This document shows positions 8,429 to 16,692 of a DNA stretch of 64,000 bases, piece by piece. The number at the start of each line of letters is the position of its first letter. The first letter of the stretch is position 1. Source of the DNA: Mesorhizobium loti CJ3sym (lineage in GTDB: Bacteria; Pseudomonadota; Alphaproteobacteria; Rhizobiales; Rhizobiaceae); the NCBI RefSeq assembly GCF_000472785.1, contig NZ_AXAL01000008.1, positions 1 to 64,000 on the forward strand, written 5' to 3'. The translations under genes and the position numbers were made by a program. The notes below the pieces were generated by a model. That model was given only the letters and a program-made list of their open reading frames with translations, searched no databases and was not told where the DNA came from.

Positions 8429-8457
8429 CTGGTTCCATTACCCAGGATAAAAAAATG
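8429..8457 (+). promoter_or_regulatory. Candidate preQ1-I riboswitch covering the start codon
   Basis: CTGG (8429-8432) pairs with CCAG (8442-8445) as helix P1. The loop TTCCATTAC carries the conserved UUC after the GG, and the first C of the ACCC run (8441) sits where the preQ1-pairing cytosine lies in the Bacillus subtilis aptamer. The A-rich tail ATAAAAAAA follows. The loop CAT (8436-8438) can pair with the ATG start codon (8455-8457) to form P2, replacing the UAG/CUA pairing of B. subtilis. The AGGA ribosome-binding box (8444-8447) also overlaps P1. Ligand binding would therefore block translation. The downstream gene encodes a queuosine-precursor transporter, which is the expected target. 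Not tested. Confidence 0.68.
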
Positions 8458-9135
8458 TCTTCCTTCTCGCGATATTTGCCCTTCGTGGCCGCCATGGCGC
8501 TTGTCGTCGTGGCATCGAACATCCTCGTGCAGTTCCCGATGCAGGGTCAGATCGGCGGCCTGTCGCTGGCCGACCTGCTCACCTGGGGCGCTTTCACCTA
8601 TCCCTTCTCCTTCCTGGTCACCGACCTCGCCAACCGCCGCTACGGGCCTGCCGTGGCCCGCCGGATCGTCTTTGTCGGCTTCATGACGGCGGTGGTCTGC
8701 TCGATCCTTGTCCCGCCCTTCCTGTTTCGCCATGGCCTGATCGAATTCGAGACCGCGGCCGACAGGCTGGTGCGCATCGCGGCCGCTTCCGGTGCCGCCT
8801 TCCTGACCGCGCAGTTGCTCGACGTCACCGTGTTCAACCGGCTGCGCCGGCAGAGCTGGTGGCGGGCGCCGATCATCGGCACGCTGGTCGGATCGGTGTT
8901 CGACACCGTCGTGTTCTTCACCGTCGCTTTCTCGGCCGCTTTCGCTTTTGCCGGCCCGAACGACAGTTTTGCGCTTGAAACGGCGCCGCTGATGGGCGTC
9001 TTCCATGTCGACGCGATGCGCTGGGTCTCCTGGGCGCTCGGCGACCTCTCGGTGAAGCTGATCATCGCCGTGGTCGCGCTCATCCCCTACCGGCTGCTCG
9101 CTGCCCGCTGGGGCCAGCCGGCGGTCGCGGTTTAA
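8455..9135 (+). CDS. yhhQ: Queuosine precursor transporter, YhhQ/VUT family
   Basis: A 226-residue inner-membrane protein with about six hydrophobic helices. DLLTWGAFTYPFSFLVTDLANRRYG in part, then LDVTVFNRLRR, IIGTLVGSVFDTVVFF and KLIIAVVALIPYR, match the DUF165/VUT family; E. coli YhhQ imports preQ0 and preQ1 for making the tRNA base queuosine. No queuosine biosynthesis gene is adjacent, so the gene probably acts in salvage. Its start codon lies inside a preQ1-I-like structure, which supports both the function and the start. Confidence 0.9.
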   Translation: MSSFSRYLPFVAAMALVVVASNILVQFPMQGQIGGLSLADLLTWGAFTYPFSFLVTDLANRRYGPAVARRIVFVGFMTAVVCSILVPPFLFRHGLIEFETAADRLVRIAAASGAAFLTAQLLDVTVFNRLRRQSWWRAPIIGTLVGSVFDTVVFFTVAFSAAFAFAGPNDSFALETAPLMGVFHVDAMRWVSWALGDLSVKLIIAVVALIPYRLLAARWGQPAVAV

Positions 9136-9183
9136 ACCATGATCCCGAAAAGTGGCCTCCGGTTTTCGGAAAAGATCGTGGTC
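9136..9183. repeat. Rhizobial palindromic repeat
   Basis: Nested inverted repeats CCGAAAA (9145-9151) / TTTTCGG (9163-9169) inside CCATGATC (9137-9144) / GATCGTGG (9174-9181). The sequence type (ATGATCCCGAAAAGTGG) is very common between genes in Mesorhizobium and relatives as far as I recall. It fills the space between yhhQ and the next gene. Confidence 0.7.
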
Positions 9184-9194
9184 GGACAAAGACC

Positions 9195-9875
9195 TTGATT
9201 CCTTGGGTCCAGCTCGATTCGGCAAAGACCGGTGATGGCGGACAAGAGCTTCGCCTCAAGCGGCGCGGTTCGGAATTCTCGATCATGCTCGGCACCAACG
9301 AGCTGATGAACAGCCGCCTCAGCGGCTCCGAGGAAGCGCTGGCGAAACTGTCCTGCCAAAGGATTGTGGGCCATCGGCAGCCGAAGATCCTGATCGGCGG
9401 CCTTGGCATGGGGTTCACGCTGCGCGCTGCCTTGGCCGAACTCGGCAAGGATGCCAGCGTTGCCGTCGCCGAGTTGGTACCAGCAGTGGTCGCCTGGGCG
9501 CGCGGTCCGATGGCCGAAGTGTTCGGCGGTTGTCTCGACGATCCCCGCGTTACCATCCAGGAGACCGATGTCGGGCAGCTGATACGCTCCGAGCCCGTTG
9601 CCTGGGACGCGATCCTGCTCGACGTCGACAATGGTCCCGAAGGCATCGTCCACAAGGGCAATGACGCCCTCTACAGCCTGGCGGGTCTCGGTGCCGCGCG
9701 CAGCGCCCTCAAACCGGGCGGCGTGCTGGCGGTGTGGTCGCAGGGGCCGGACAGCGGCTTTGTCAGGCGGTTGAAGCAGGCGGGTTTCACGGTCGAGGAG
9801 GTCAACGCGCGCGCCAACGGCAAGCGCGGCGCGCGTCACGTCATCTGGATCGCCACCAACGGCTCACGGTCCTGA
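9195..9875 (+). CDS. Spermidine synthase-like methyltransferase-fold protein
   Basis: A 226-residue protein. ILIGGLGMGFTLRAAL is the nucleotide-binding loop of the Rossmann fold, and VAVAELVPAVVAWARG, WDAILLDVDNGPEG and ALKPGGVLAVWSQ follow in the order seen in spermidine synthase-type proteins. It is shorter than true spermidine synthases and lacks obvious polyamine-binding context, so the substrate is unknown. No in-frame ATG precedes the conserved part; TTG at 9195 (reading MIPWVQLDSAK) is the best start. It is convergent with the SRPBCC gene. Confidence 0.8.
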   Translation: MIPWVQLDSAKTGDGGQELRLKRRGSEFSIMLGTNELMNSRLSGSEEALAKLSCQRIVGHRQPKILIGGLGMGFTLRAALAELGKDASVAVAELVPAVVAWARGPMAEVFGGCLDDPRVTIQETDVGQLIRSEPVAWDAILLDVDNGPEGIVHKGNDALYSLAGLGAARSALKPGGVLAVWSQGPDSGFVRRLKQAGFTVEEVNARANGKRGARHVIWIATNGSRS

Positions 9876-9901
9876 CCAAGGCCGTCGCTGGCGGTTCGAG
9901 T

Positions 9902-10387
9902 TTACTTTGACTTCTGGAGCTCCGCGGCAAGGGCTTCCAGCAACCCGCGAGTCCCCTCCTCCCGTCCCTTGGCGGAATCGACACCATCGAAGAAGGCGCC
10001 CTGCTCGGTATATGTCAGCCGCGTGCCTTCGCCTGAAGGCGTCAGTTCAATCGTGGTCAGCGATGCCGACATGGGCTGCGGCCCGACTGCCATCCGATAG
10101 GAGAAAACAATGCGCCGGTCGGGAACGATGTCCTGGAACTGAGCGTCGAGCCTGACCTCCGGGCCGCCGCTATAGCTGAAGCGCGACACCTCGCCACCGC
10201 CGACGCGAAAATCGAAGCTGAATTCGGCGATGATGAAACCATCGCCTTCGACCCGCCAGCGCCGCACCGTCGCCTTGTCGGCAAAGGCATGGAAGACTTT
10301 GGCCGGCGAATGCGGATAGGTCCGTTCGATGGTGAAGGTCGAGTGGATAACGGAGGGATCGTCTTTCACGGGGGCGATCTGGTTCAT
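9902..10387 (-). CDS. SRPBCC (AHSA1-type) protein
   Basis: A 161-residue protein of the START-like/AHSA1 superfamily: FTIERTYPHSPAKVFHAFAD at the N-terminus, RRWRVEGDGF in the middle and the closing GTRLTYTEQGAFFD / ALAAELQ helix. Such proteins bind hydrophobic ligands; many are paired with ArsR regulators, as here, where the start overlaps the regulator stop by 4 bp. The ligand is unknown. Confidence 0.9.
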   Translation of the reverse strand: MNQIAPVKDDPSVIHSTFTIERTYPHSPAKVFHAFADKATVRRWRVEGDGFIIAEFSFDFRVGGGEVSRFSYSGGPEVRLDAQFQDIVPDRRIVFSYRMAVGPQPMSASLTTIELTPSGEGTRLTYTEQGAFFDGVDSAKGREEGTRGLLEALAAELQKSK

Positions 10388-10752
10388 GGTTGGTCGTCCT
10401 TTTCCTGATCTTGAACTTTTGGGGATGATTGGTCCGTCTCGGCCAGAATCTCACCGAGACGGTCGAGGTGGCGTTCCACCGGTATGCGGCGTTCGGTGAT
10501 CCAGTCAGCGAGCGGAGCGAGCCCGCCCGGTTCGATCCGGCAGGTGCGCACCCGCCCGATCTTTTCGCTGCGGATGAGCCCGCAGGCCTCCAGCGCCTGC
10601 AGATGCTGCAGCACGGCGGCAAACGTCATGCCGAACGGCTCCGCCAACTGACTGACGGTGGCCGGTCCGCGGCTCAACCGTTCCAGGATCTGGCGGCGGG
10701 TCGGCTCGACCAGAGCGCGAAGGATGCTGTCGATTTCGGAATGGTTAAGCAT
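10384..10752 (-). CDS. ArsR-family transcriptional regulator
   Basis: A 122-residue winged-helix protein from MLNHSEIDSILRAL. LVEPTRRQILERLSRGPATV is followed by the recognition region FGMTFAAVLQHLQALEACGL and the wing SEKIGRVRTCRIEP. No metal-binding CxC is present, in keeping with the non-metal ArsR subgroup that pairs with SRPBCC genes. An in-frame ATG at 10788 would add 12 residues. It is expected to repress its own two-gene operon. Confidence 0.9.
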   Translation of the reverse strand: MLNHSEIDSILRALVEPTRRQILERLSRGPATVSQLAEPFGMTFAAVLQHLQALEACGLIRSEKIGRVRTCRIEPGGLAPLADWITERRIPVERHLDRLGEILAETDQSSPKVQDQEKDDQP

Positions 10753-10859
10753 GGGCTTGAGTATTGCGCCGATCGCATAAATAGTCAAGTCTGCACTAAA
10801 GTGTTTTGATCAGCGTCGATCGAATGACGAACAGTCGACCCCCACTCCATCGAGCTTCG

Positions 10860-11060
10860 CTTGTCCAGCCGATAGATGGGTAACAGTTTGATCCGGATAC
10901 ATGGGTAACAGTTCTTCCCCTATGGCGTCCGTCGCAGCGCCAAGCGGTTTGGTTGGCGCTGTGCTGCGAAGCAGCGACGGAGTGGGAGCGAAGCCGTTCG
11001 CCAACGCGCAGCCGCCCCAAAATCGAACCCGACGTTGAAACCCTCAACGTCAGTTTCGCA
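10860..11060. mobile_element. Possible insertion-sequence scar
   Basis: The 320 bp between the ArsR gene and the esterase-like gene contains no convincing gene. Two copies of ATGGGTAACAGTT, at 10875 and 10901, are separated by 26 bp; TGTTACC-type ends are typical of IS481-like elements. The rest reads like the degenerate end of a mobile element. No transposase domain is left, so the assignment is tentative. Confidence 0.35.
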
Positions 11061-11073
11061 GTTGGAGCGCCGC

Positions 11074-12087
11074 TCAATCCTGGTGCAGGATAAATTCCAG
11101 ATAGAGGTTGCGCTGCAGGATCGAGTGGTTGTCGTCGGAGATCAGCGACACCATCAGCGCGCCGTCGTCGCGGGTCCAGATGTCGAGACCTTCCATATTG
11201 TCGATCTGGTAGCCCATGTCGGCTTCCAGCAGCACCGGCCCGTCGGCGACCGCGCCCTTCTCGACGCTCTCGCCATGGATGCGCCGCAGCCGCATCTTGA
11301 GCCCACCCGCCATGGTGAAACTGCGCTCCAGCAGCAAAAGGTCGCCATCCGGCAGGAAGGCGCCATCGGTGATGTCGAAATCGCCGTTGCGCTTGACGGT
11401 GAAGACGCCCTTGTGCGGCCCTTCGATGATGGCGGCATACATGTTGCCTGATTTGTCGAGGCTCTTTTCCGAGACCACGACCAGTCCGCCCTGATGCTGG
11501 CCATTGGCATTGGCGTGGGTGACGGTCTCGAAGCCGCGGTTCTGGCGCAGCTCCCGCGCCGGCACCAGGAAATCCAGCTGCCGGAACGGCGCCTTCATGT
11601 CATCAGGATCGATCCTGAATTGGGCGACGCGATGGTTGCGCTCGAAACCAACTGTGGCGATGCCATCCTTGATCGCGAGGCCTTCGGCATCGACTTCCCA
11701 TTTCTCGTCGATCGGCTGGCCGCTTTGGTCGACCATCTGCTGCATGCGGAAGTTCTCGATGCCCACAGGTCGCCTGTCGGCGTCGCGGGCCACAGTGCCG
11801 AAGAACCAATAGCCGGTATCGGCCACGCCGATGAAATCGCTGCCCGCCTTCAGAAACCGAAAGGCCGACAGCGCGCCGAAATCGCGTGACGGCGAGGTCA
11901 TTTCCAGCCCGCCGACGAATTCGAGCGGGCCGAACTGCTTGTCGGCGCGGCCAATATGGAATTCGGTGATCGGGCGTGCCGAAACCACGACGGGCTCGAC
12001 CGGAGCCGAGCCAGCCGATGCCATGCCGCTAAGCAAGGCGATGGTGGCGAAAAGCGTCTGCCGAACCCCGCCCGGCGAGAAGATCAT
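11074..12087 (-). CDS. Esterase-like activity of phytase family protein, secreted
   Basis: A 337-residue protein with a signal peptide ([17 protein letters not shown]). The mature region ([23 protein letters not shown] in part, [49 protein letters not shown]) matches the phytase-like esterase family PF13449, a beta-propeller-type extracellular family of uncertain substrate. It starts in the last codons of cobT with a 4-bp overlap and so is the distal gene of the cobS-cobT transcription unit. Confidence 0.88.
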   Translation of the reverse strand: MIFSPGGVRQTLFATIALLSGMASAGSAPVEPVVVSARPITEFHIGRADKQFGPLEFVGGLEMTSPSRDFGALSAFRFLKAGSDFIGVADTGYWFFGTVARDADRRPVGIENFRMQQMVDQSGQPIDEKWEVDAEGLAIKDGIATVGFERNHRVAQFRIDPDDMKAPFRQLDFLVPARELRQNRGFETVTHANANGQHQGGLVVVSEKSLDKSGNMYAAIIEGPHKGVFTVKRNGDFDITDGAFLPDGDLLLLERSFTMAGGLKMRLRRIHGESVEKGAVADGPVLLEADMGYQIDNMEGLDIWTRDDGALMVSLISDDNHSILQRNLYLEFILHQD

Positions 12088-13982
12088 CCGGCGCGCCGCA
12101 TGCCGCCGCGACGCGTATCCTTCGCGCTTTCTTCGGCAAACAGCGAAGCCAGTTGCTCGGTCATGGCGCCGGCCAGTTCCTCAGCATCGACGATGGTGAC
12201 GGCGCGGCGATAATAGCGCGTGACGTCATGGCCGATGCCGATGGCCAGCAGTTCCACCGGCGAGCGCGTCTCGATCAGTTCGATGACGGCGCGCAGATGG
12301 CGCTCCAGATAGTTGCCCGGGTTCACGGAAAGCGTCGAATCGTCGACCGGCGCGCCATCCGAGATCATCATCAGGATCTTACGCTGTTCGGGCCGGGCGA
12401 TCAGCCGGTTGTGTGCCCACAGCAGTGCCTCGCCGTCGATGTTTTCCTTGAGCAGGCCTTCGCGCATCATCAGGCCGAGATTGCGCCGTGCGCGGCGCCA
12501 CGGATGGTCGGCGGATTTGTAGATGATGTGGCGCAGATCGTTGAGGCGGCCGGGGTTCGGCGGCTTGCCGTCCTTCAGCCACTTTTCGCGCGCCTGGCCG
12601 CCCTTCCACGCCCTTGTGGTGAAGCCGAGGATCTCGACCGAGACGCCGCAGCGCTCGAGCGTGCGCGCAAGAATGTCGGCACAGGTGGCGGCGACCGTGA
12701 TCGGCCGGCCGCGCATCGAGCCTGAATTGTCGAGCACCAGCGTCACCACCGTGTCGCGGAATTTGGTGTCGCGTTCCTGCTTGAAGGACAGCGGCTGCAT
12801 CGGGTCGATAACGACGCGCACCAGCCGCGCCGGATCGAGATAGCCCTCTTCCAGATCGAAATCCCAGGACCGGTTCTGCTGCGCCATCAGCCGGCGCTGC
12901 AGCCGGTTGGCCAGTCGTCCAACGACACCGGACAGATTGGCAAGCTGCTTATCGAGGAAGGCGCGCAGCCGGTCGAGTTCTTCTTCCTCGCACAGTTCCT
13001 CGGCACCGACAGTCTCGTCGAAAGCAGTGGTGTAGACCTTGTAGTCGATCTCCTTCGGCAGATTGGTGAAGGGATTGTCGTTGCGCCTAGCCTCGCCGGG
13101 CGTCTCGGCATCAGCATCGTCATCATCGGACAGATCGTCGGCGGTGGCGTCGGAGGCCTCCGTCTCGGACGACTGCTCGTCATCGGCTGAAGCCTCGGCA
13201 TCCTCGGACTGCGACTGCTCGGAGCCGGAATCCTCTTCGCCGCCCTCCTCACTCTGCTCCTCGCCTTGCGGCTGGTTTTCGTCATTGTCCTCGGAGTCTT
13301 CCGTCTCCTGGTCGTCGCCGAGTTCCTCGGCCATTTCCATGGAGGCCAGCATCTCGCGCACGACGCGGGCGAAGGCCTGCTGGTCGCCAAGCTTGGCTGA
13401 CAGTCCGTCGAGGTCGGCCTTGGCCTTTTCCTCGACCCAGGGGCGCCACAACTCGACCAGCCGCTCGCCGCTCTTCGGGATCGGCCGGCCGGTCAGCTTC
13501 TCGCGCACCATCAGCGCCAGCGCTTCCTCGATCGGCGCGTCGGCCTTGTCCTTGACGTCGACGAGATTGGCCTTGGCGTATTTGTCCTCCAGCATCGAGC
13601 CGATATTATCGGCGACGCCCTGCATGGCGCGGCTGCCGATCGCCTCGACGCGGGCCTGCTCGACCGCGTCGTAGATGGCACGGGCCGCCTTGCCTTCCGG
13701 CGCCAGCTTGGTGTGGATGCGCACGTCATGGCAGGCGCGCTTCAGCGCCATGGAATCGCCTAGACCGCGGGTGATGGCGATATCGGTCTTCGATGCCTTC
13801 TTCGGCAGTTCGGGCAAACGCGCACGACTGCCGGCAAGCGCCGGCCTGTCCTTGGCGAAGCCGACTTCCAGTTCCTTGTCGCCGGCAATGGCGCGCATGC
13901 AGACGGTGACAGCGCGCTTGAAGCTGTCGGCTTCAGACCCCGTCTTCGACTTGTTGCGCGTGTTGTCGCCCGGACCCGCCAT
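12084..13982 (-). CDS. cobT: Cobaltochelatase subunit CobT
   Basis: A 632-residue protein. CobT with CobS forms the AAA+ machinery that, with CobN, inserts cobalt into hydrogenobyrinic acid a,c-diamide in aerobic cobalamin synthesis. The N-terminal half is helical, residues about 215-300 are a highly acidic Asp/Glu-rich hinge, and the C-terminal von Willebrand A domain has the MIDAS motif [11 protein letters not shown]. The length agrees with known CobT proteins. Here cobT is separated from cobS by a 151-codon gene, which is not the usual arrangement. Confidence 0.96.
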   Translation of the reverse strand: MAGPGDNTRNKSKTGSEADSFKRAVTVCMRAIAGDKELEVGFAKDRPALAGSRARLPELPKKASKTDIAITRGLGDSMALKRACHDVRIHTKLAPEGKAARAIYDAVEQARVEAIGSRAMQGVADNIGSMLEDKYAKANLVDVKDKADAPIEEALALMVREKLTGRPIPKSGERLVELWRPWVEEKAKADLDGLSAKLGDQQAFARVVREMLASMEMAEELGDDQETEDSEDNDENQPQGEEQSEEGGEEDSGSEQSQSEDAEASADDEQSSETEASDATADDLSDDDDADAETPGEARRNDNPFTNLPKEIDYKVYTTAFDETVGAEELCEEEELDRLRAFLDKQLANLSGVVGRLANRLQRRLMAQQNRSWDFDLEEGYLDPARLVRVVIDPMQPLSFKQERDTKFRDTVVTLVLDNSGSMRGRPITVAATCADILARTLERCGVSVEILGFTTRAWKGGQAREKWLKDGKPPNPGRLNDLRHIIYKSADHPWRRARRNLGLMMREGLLKENIDGEALLWAHNRLIARPEQRKILMMISDGAPVDDSTLSVNPGNYLERHLRAVIELIETRSPVELLAIGIGHDVTRYYRRAVTIVDAEELAGAMTEQLASLFAEESAKDTRRGGMRRAG

Positions 13983-13991
13983 TATCTATCT

Positions 13992-14447
13992 CTATTTCGC
14001 CGCCGGCTGCTGGCCGAGCTGAGTGCGCAGGATGCCAACAATCTCTTGCACCGAGATTGTAAAATAGCCTCCCTTGCCACTGTCATATGCCTGTCTCCAG
14101 AGACTGTATCCATGGCCGAAGCTATCGGGAATTGGTCCAGTCCCCTCGAGCTCAACCACACTCTCCCTAAGCACGTTAGCCGCTATAGGCAGGTGGGGAA
14201 CGGTTTGGAGTGGTTTTCCGTCATTCGGTATGGGCGCATCAGTGACTGAAATCGACACGATCGGTTGATCTTCGCCTTCCAGGTTATCGACCGCACCTAT
14301 GATCAACCGCGAGGATATTGGAGTTGCCCCATGATACGTCCAGATTTGCCCGGACTTGAATGGTTCATTCTGCGCCATGGCTGCCTGACAGAGACCAAAG
14401 CAGAGGATTGAAAAGCTCCACAGGAACGTCCGACAGGTTGTTCCCAT
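13992..14447 (-). CDS. Small secreted protein of unknown function between cobS and cobT
   Basis: A 151-residue protein with an N-terminal signal peptide (FLWSFSILCFGLCQAAMAQ) and a beta-rich mature part with no motif I recognise. It lies 9 bp from both cobT and cobS in the same orientation. Its codon use is more AT-rich than that of its neighbours, which suggests a later insertion into the cob operon. It could equally be a lineage-specific gene with no link to cobalamin. Confidence 0.65.
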   Translation of the reverse strand: MGTTCRTFLWSFSILCFGLCQAAMAQNEPFKSGQIWTYHGATPISSRLIIGAVDNLEGEDQPIVSISVTDAPIPNDGKPLQTVPHLPIAANVLRESVVELEGTGPIPDSFGHGYSLWRQAYDSGKGGYFTISVQEIVGILRTQLGQQPAAK

Positions 14448-14456
14448 GGAGTGATG

Positions 14457-15443
14457 TCACCCCAGCACCACGTTGGCGGCGCTCTCCGGCAGATCCTCAC
14501 CAAAGGCGCGCTGGTAGAACTCGGCCACCACCGAACGCTCCAGTTCGTCGCACTTGTTGAGGAAGGTCAGCCGGAATGCCATGCCGATATTGCCGAAGAT
14601 CTCGGCATTTTCGGCCCAGGTGATGACGGTACGCGGGCTCATCACGGTCGACAGGTCGCCATTGATGAAGGCAGAGCGCGTCATGTCGGCGACGCGCACC
14701 ATCTTGTTGACGATGTCCTTGCCCTTGCCATCGCGATAATGCTTGGCCTTGGCCAGCACGATGGCGACTTCATTGTCGTGCGGCAGATAGTTGAGCGTGG
14801 TGACGATCGACCAGCGGTCCATCTGCGCCTGATTGATCTGCTGGGTGCCGTGATAAAGGCCGGTGGTGTCGCCCAGCCCAACCGTGTTGGCGGTCGAGAA
14901 CAGCCGGAACGCCGGATGCGGACGAATGACCCGGCTTTGGTCGAGCAGCGTCAGCCGGCCCGACGATTCCAGCACGCGCTGGATGACGAACATCACGTCA
15001 GGGCGGCCGGCGTCATATTCGTCGAAGCAGAGCGCGACATTGTGCTGGTAGGCCCAGGGCAGGATGCCATCGCGGAATTCGGTGATCTGCAAGCCGTCCT
15101 TGACGACGATCGCATCCTTGCCGACGAGATCGATACGGCTGACATGGCTGTCGAGGTTGACGCGCACGCAAGGCCAGTTGAGGCGGGCGGCGACCTGTTC
15201 GATATGGGTCGACTTGCCGGTGCCGTGATAGCCCGAAACCATGACGCGGCGGTTGTAGGCAAAGCCGGCGAGAATGGCCAAGGTCGTCGCCTTGTCGAAC
15301 AGATAGTCCGGATCGATGTCCGGCACATGCTCTGATGTTACCGAATAGGCTGGCACCACCATCTTGGACTCGAAGCCGAATTTTTCCTTCACCGACACCG
15401 TCGTGTCGGGCAGGTTGGCGATGTCGCGATCGACCTTGTTCAT
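14457..15443 (-). CDS. cobS: Cobaltochelatase subunit CobS
   Basis: A 328-residue AAA+ ATPase of the MoxR type: Walker [10 protein letters not shown], Walker [11 protein letters not shown], and sensor region [17 protein letters not shown]. It powers cobalt insertion together with Cob[19 protein letters not shown] at 15443 is the family start; an ATG at 15551 would add 36 residues that cover a strong hairpin and show no conservation I recognise. Confidence 0.95.
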   Translation of the reverse strand: MNKVDRDIANLPDTTVSVKEKFGFESKMVVPAYSVTSEHVPDIDPDYLFDKATTLAILAGFAYNRRVMVSGYHGTGKSTHIEQVAARLNWPCVRVNLDSHVSRIDLVGKDAIVVKDGLQITEFRDGILPWAYQHNVALCFDEYDAGRPDVMFVIQRVLESSGRLTLLDQSRVIRPHPAFRLFSTANTVGLGDTTGLYHGTQQINQAQMDRWSIVTTLNYLPHDNEVAIVLAKAKHYRDGKGKDIVNKMVRVADMTRSAFINGDLSTVMSPRTVITWAENAEIFGNIGMAFRLTFLNKCDELERSVVAEFYQRAFGEDLPESAANVVLG

Positions 15444-15518
15444 ATCTCTCAACGTCTCCACGGGCGAAACATCCGGTTTCGCCGGCAATCGATTTTGTTC
15501 GGGGGCGGTCTTAAAGCC

Positions 15519-15545
15519 TTTTCCAACCTTATGAAAGTTGGAAAA
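15519..15545 (-). other. 12-bp hairpin in the cobS leader
   Basis: TTTTCCAACCTT (15519-15530) and AAAGTTGGAAAA (15534-15545) form a stem around a 3-nt loop, with one G-U pair in the minus-strand RNA. It lies about 75 nt ahead of the cobS start and 20 nt after the J-domain gene. No T-run follows. It may separate the two genes by processing or weak termination. Confidence 0.45.
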
Positions 15546-15566
15546 CGACACAAACCATAGGGTCGC

Positions 15567-16211
15567 TCAGCACAGGCCCGCCTGTTTGAGCACGCGATAG
15601 GCCTGCAGCACATCGCGGAACCGGTCTTCCGAACCTCTATCGCCACCATTCGCATCCGGATGGTGACGTTTCACAAGTTCCTTATAGCGCGCCTTGATAT
15701 CCTTGCCAGTCGCCTTTGTATCAAGGCCAAGCGTTTCCAGCGCCTTGGCCTCAAGGGGCTTCGCCTTGCGCTCGCGCGCCTCGCGCGGATCCTTCGGTCC
15801 CTTGAACAGGTCGAACGGGTCGCGCATGCGGTTGTAATAGCCGGCGCGGCCGGAGCGCATCTGTGCCATATCGGGCGACGCCATACCGGGAGAGGGGCGC
15901 GTCGAGGCGCCGTTGACGCCCATCTTCCAGGTCGGCCGGTGACCGGTCATGGCTTCCTTCTGGAAGCGCGCCACCTCGGTGTCCGGCACGCCGGAGAAAT
16001 AGTTGAAGCCCTTGTTGTACTCGCGCACATGGTCGAAGCAGAAGCGGAAATACTCGCCCTCCTTCATCCGCCCGACCGGCGCGCGATGGGTGCCCGCCTC
16101 CTTGCAGCCGTCCCATTGGCAGATCGGCGAATGCGACTTCAGCTCCGCGTCCTTGTCGGGGCGGACGCGAATCTTCTCGAAATATTTGGGATACGGCTTC
16201 ATCTCACCCAT
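15567..16211 (-). CDS. J-domain (DnaJ-type) protein
   Basis: A 214-residue protein with the J domain at the C-terminus (about residues 157-214): ALETLGLDTKATGKDIKARY then VKRHHPDANGGDR, which holds the HPD motif that stimulates Hsp70 ATPase activity. The N-terminal part has paired cysteines (CQWDGCKEAG and FCFDHVREYN) that might bind metal. It probably acts as a DnaK co-chaperone with specific clients. Its place between bolA and cobS is conserved in rhizobia as far as I know. Met at 16202 is an alternative start. Confidence 0.92.
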   Translation of the reverse strand: MGEMKPYPKYFEKIRVRPDKDAELKSHSPICQWDGCKEAGTHRAPVGRMKEGEYFRFCFDHVREYNKGFNYFSGVPDTEVARFQKEAMTGHRPTWKMGVNGASTRPSPGMASPDMAQMRSGRAGYYNRMRDPFDLFKGPKDPREARERKAKPLEAKALETLGLDTKATGKDIKARYKELVKRHHPDANGGDRGSEDRFRDVLQAYRVLKQAGLC

Positions 16212-16370
16212 TTATGGGGCGTTCGCAGATGCGAAACAAGAATTGACATTTTCGCGATCATCGCCCTAACCGCTGAATCGCAGCATAAAGCAGGCGAATG
16301 GCGGATTTAGTTGCGAAACAGCGGCCCCTGGGGCTGGTACGCCAGCCATATGTGGTGAACGGAGACGGCA

Positions 16371-16673
16371 ATGTCCATACAGGCGACCATGGAAGACAAG
16401 CTCAACAAGGCATTTTCGCCCGAGCGGCTGGTCATCATCAACGAAAGCCATCTCCACGCCGGCCATCACCATCATGGCTCCGATCATCACGGCGCCTATG
16501 ACGGCACCGGCGAGACACATTTTCGCGTCCGCGTCGTCTCGTCCACCTTTGCCGGCATGAGCCGCATCGACCGCCACCGTGCAGTCAACGAATTGCTGGC
16601 CGACGAGTTGAAGGCCGGCGTGCACGCGCTGGCGATCGAACCGGCCGCTCCCGGCGAAAAGACGCGCTGGTAG
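16371..16673 (+). CDS. bolA: BolA family protein
   Basis: A 100-residue protein. The BolA/IbaG fold is recognised from MEDKLNKAFSPERLVIINES, the helix SRIDRHRAVNELLADEL and the closing VHALAIEP. An unusually His-rich loop (AGHHHHGSDHHGAY) follows the first strand and may bind metal or an iron-sulfur cluster. BolA proteins work with monothiol glutaredoxins in iron-sulfur handling and gene control. It is divergent from the J-domain gene. Confidence 0.93.
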   Translation: MSIQATMEDKLNKAFSPERLVIINESHLHAGHHHHGSDHHGAYDGTGETHFRVRVVSSTFAGMSRIDRHRAVNELLADELKAGVHALAIEPAAPGEKTRW

Positions 16674-16692
16674 GTCCCCGATCGCAGCGCGG

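Noticed and set aside
8429-8457. Cobalamin or TPP riboswitch ahead of yhhQ
   Set aside because: Far too short and lacking the B12 box or thi box; the preQ1-I pattern fits much better.
7872-8522. 216-codon minus-strand frame opposite rpmB
   Set aside because: It covers the ribosomal protein gene and its leader and has no recognisable domain.
8326-9225. 299-codon minus-strand frame opposite yhhQ
   Set aside because: No conserved motif; the plus strand encodes a coherent membrane protein with a preQ1-like leader.
13063-13674. Ser-rich 203-codon plus-strand frame
   Set aside because: It is the complement of the Asp/Glu-rich hinge of CobT, which produces Ser runs on the opposite strand.
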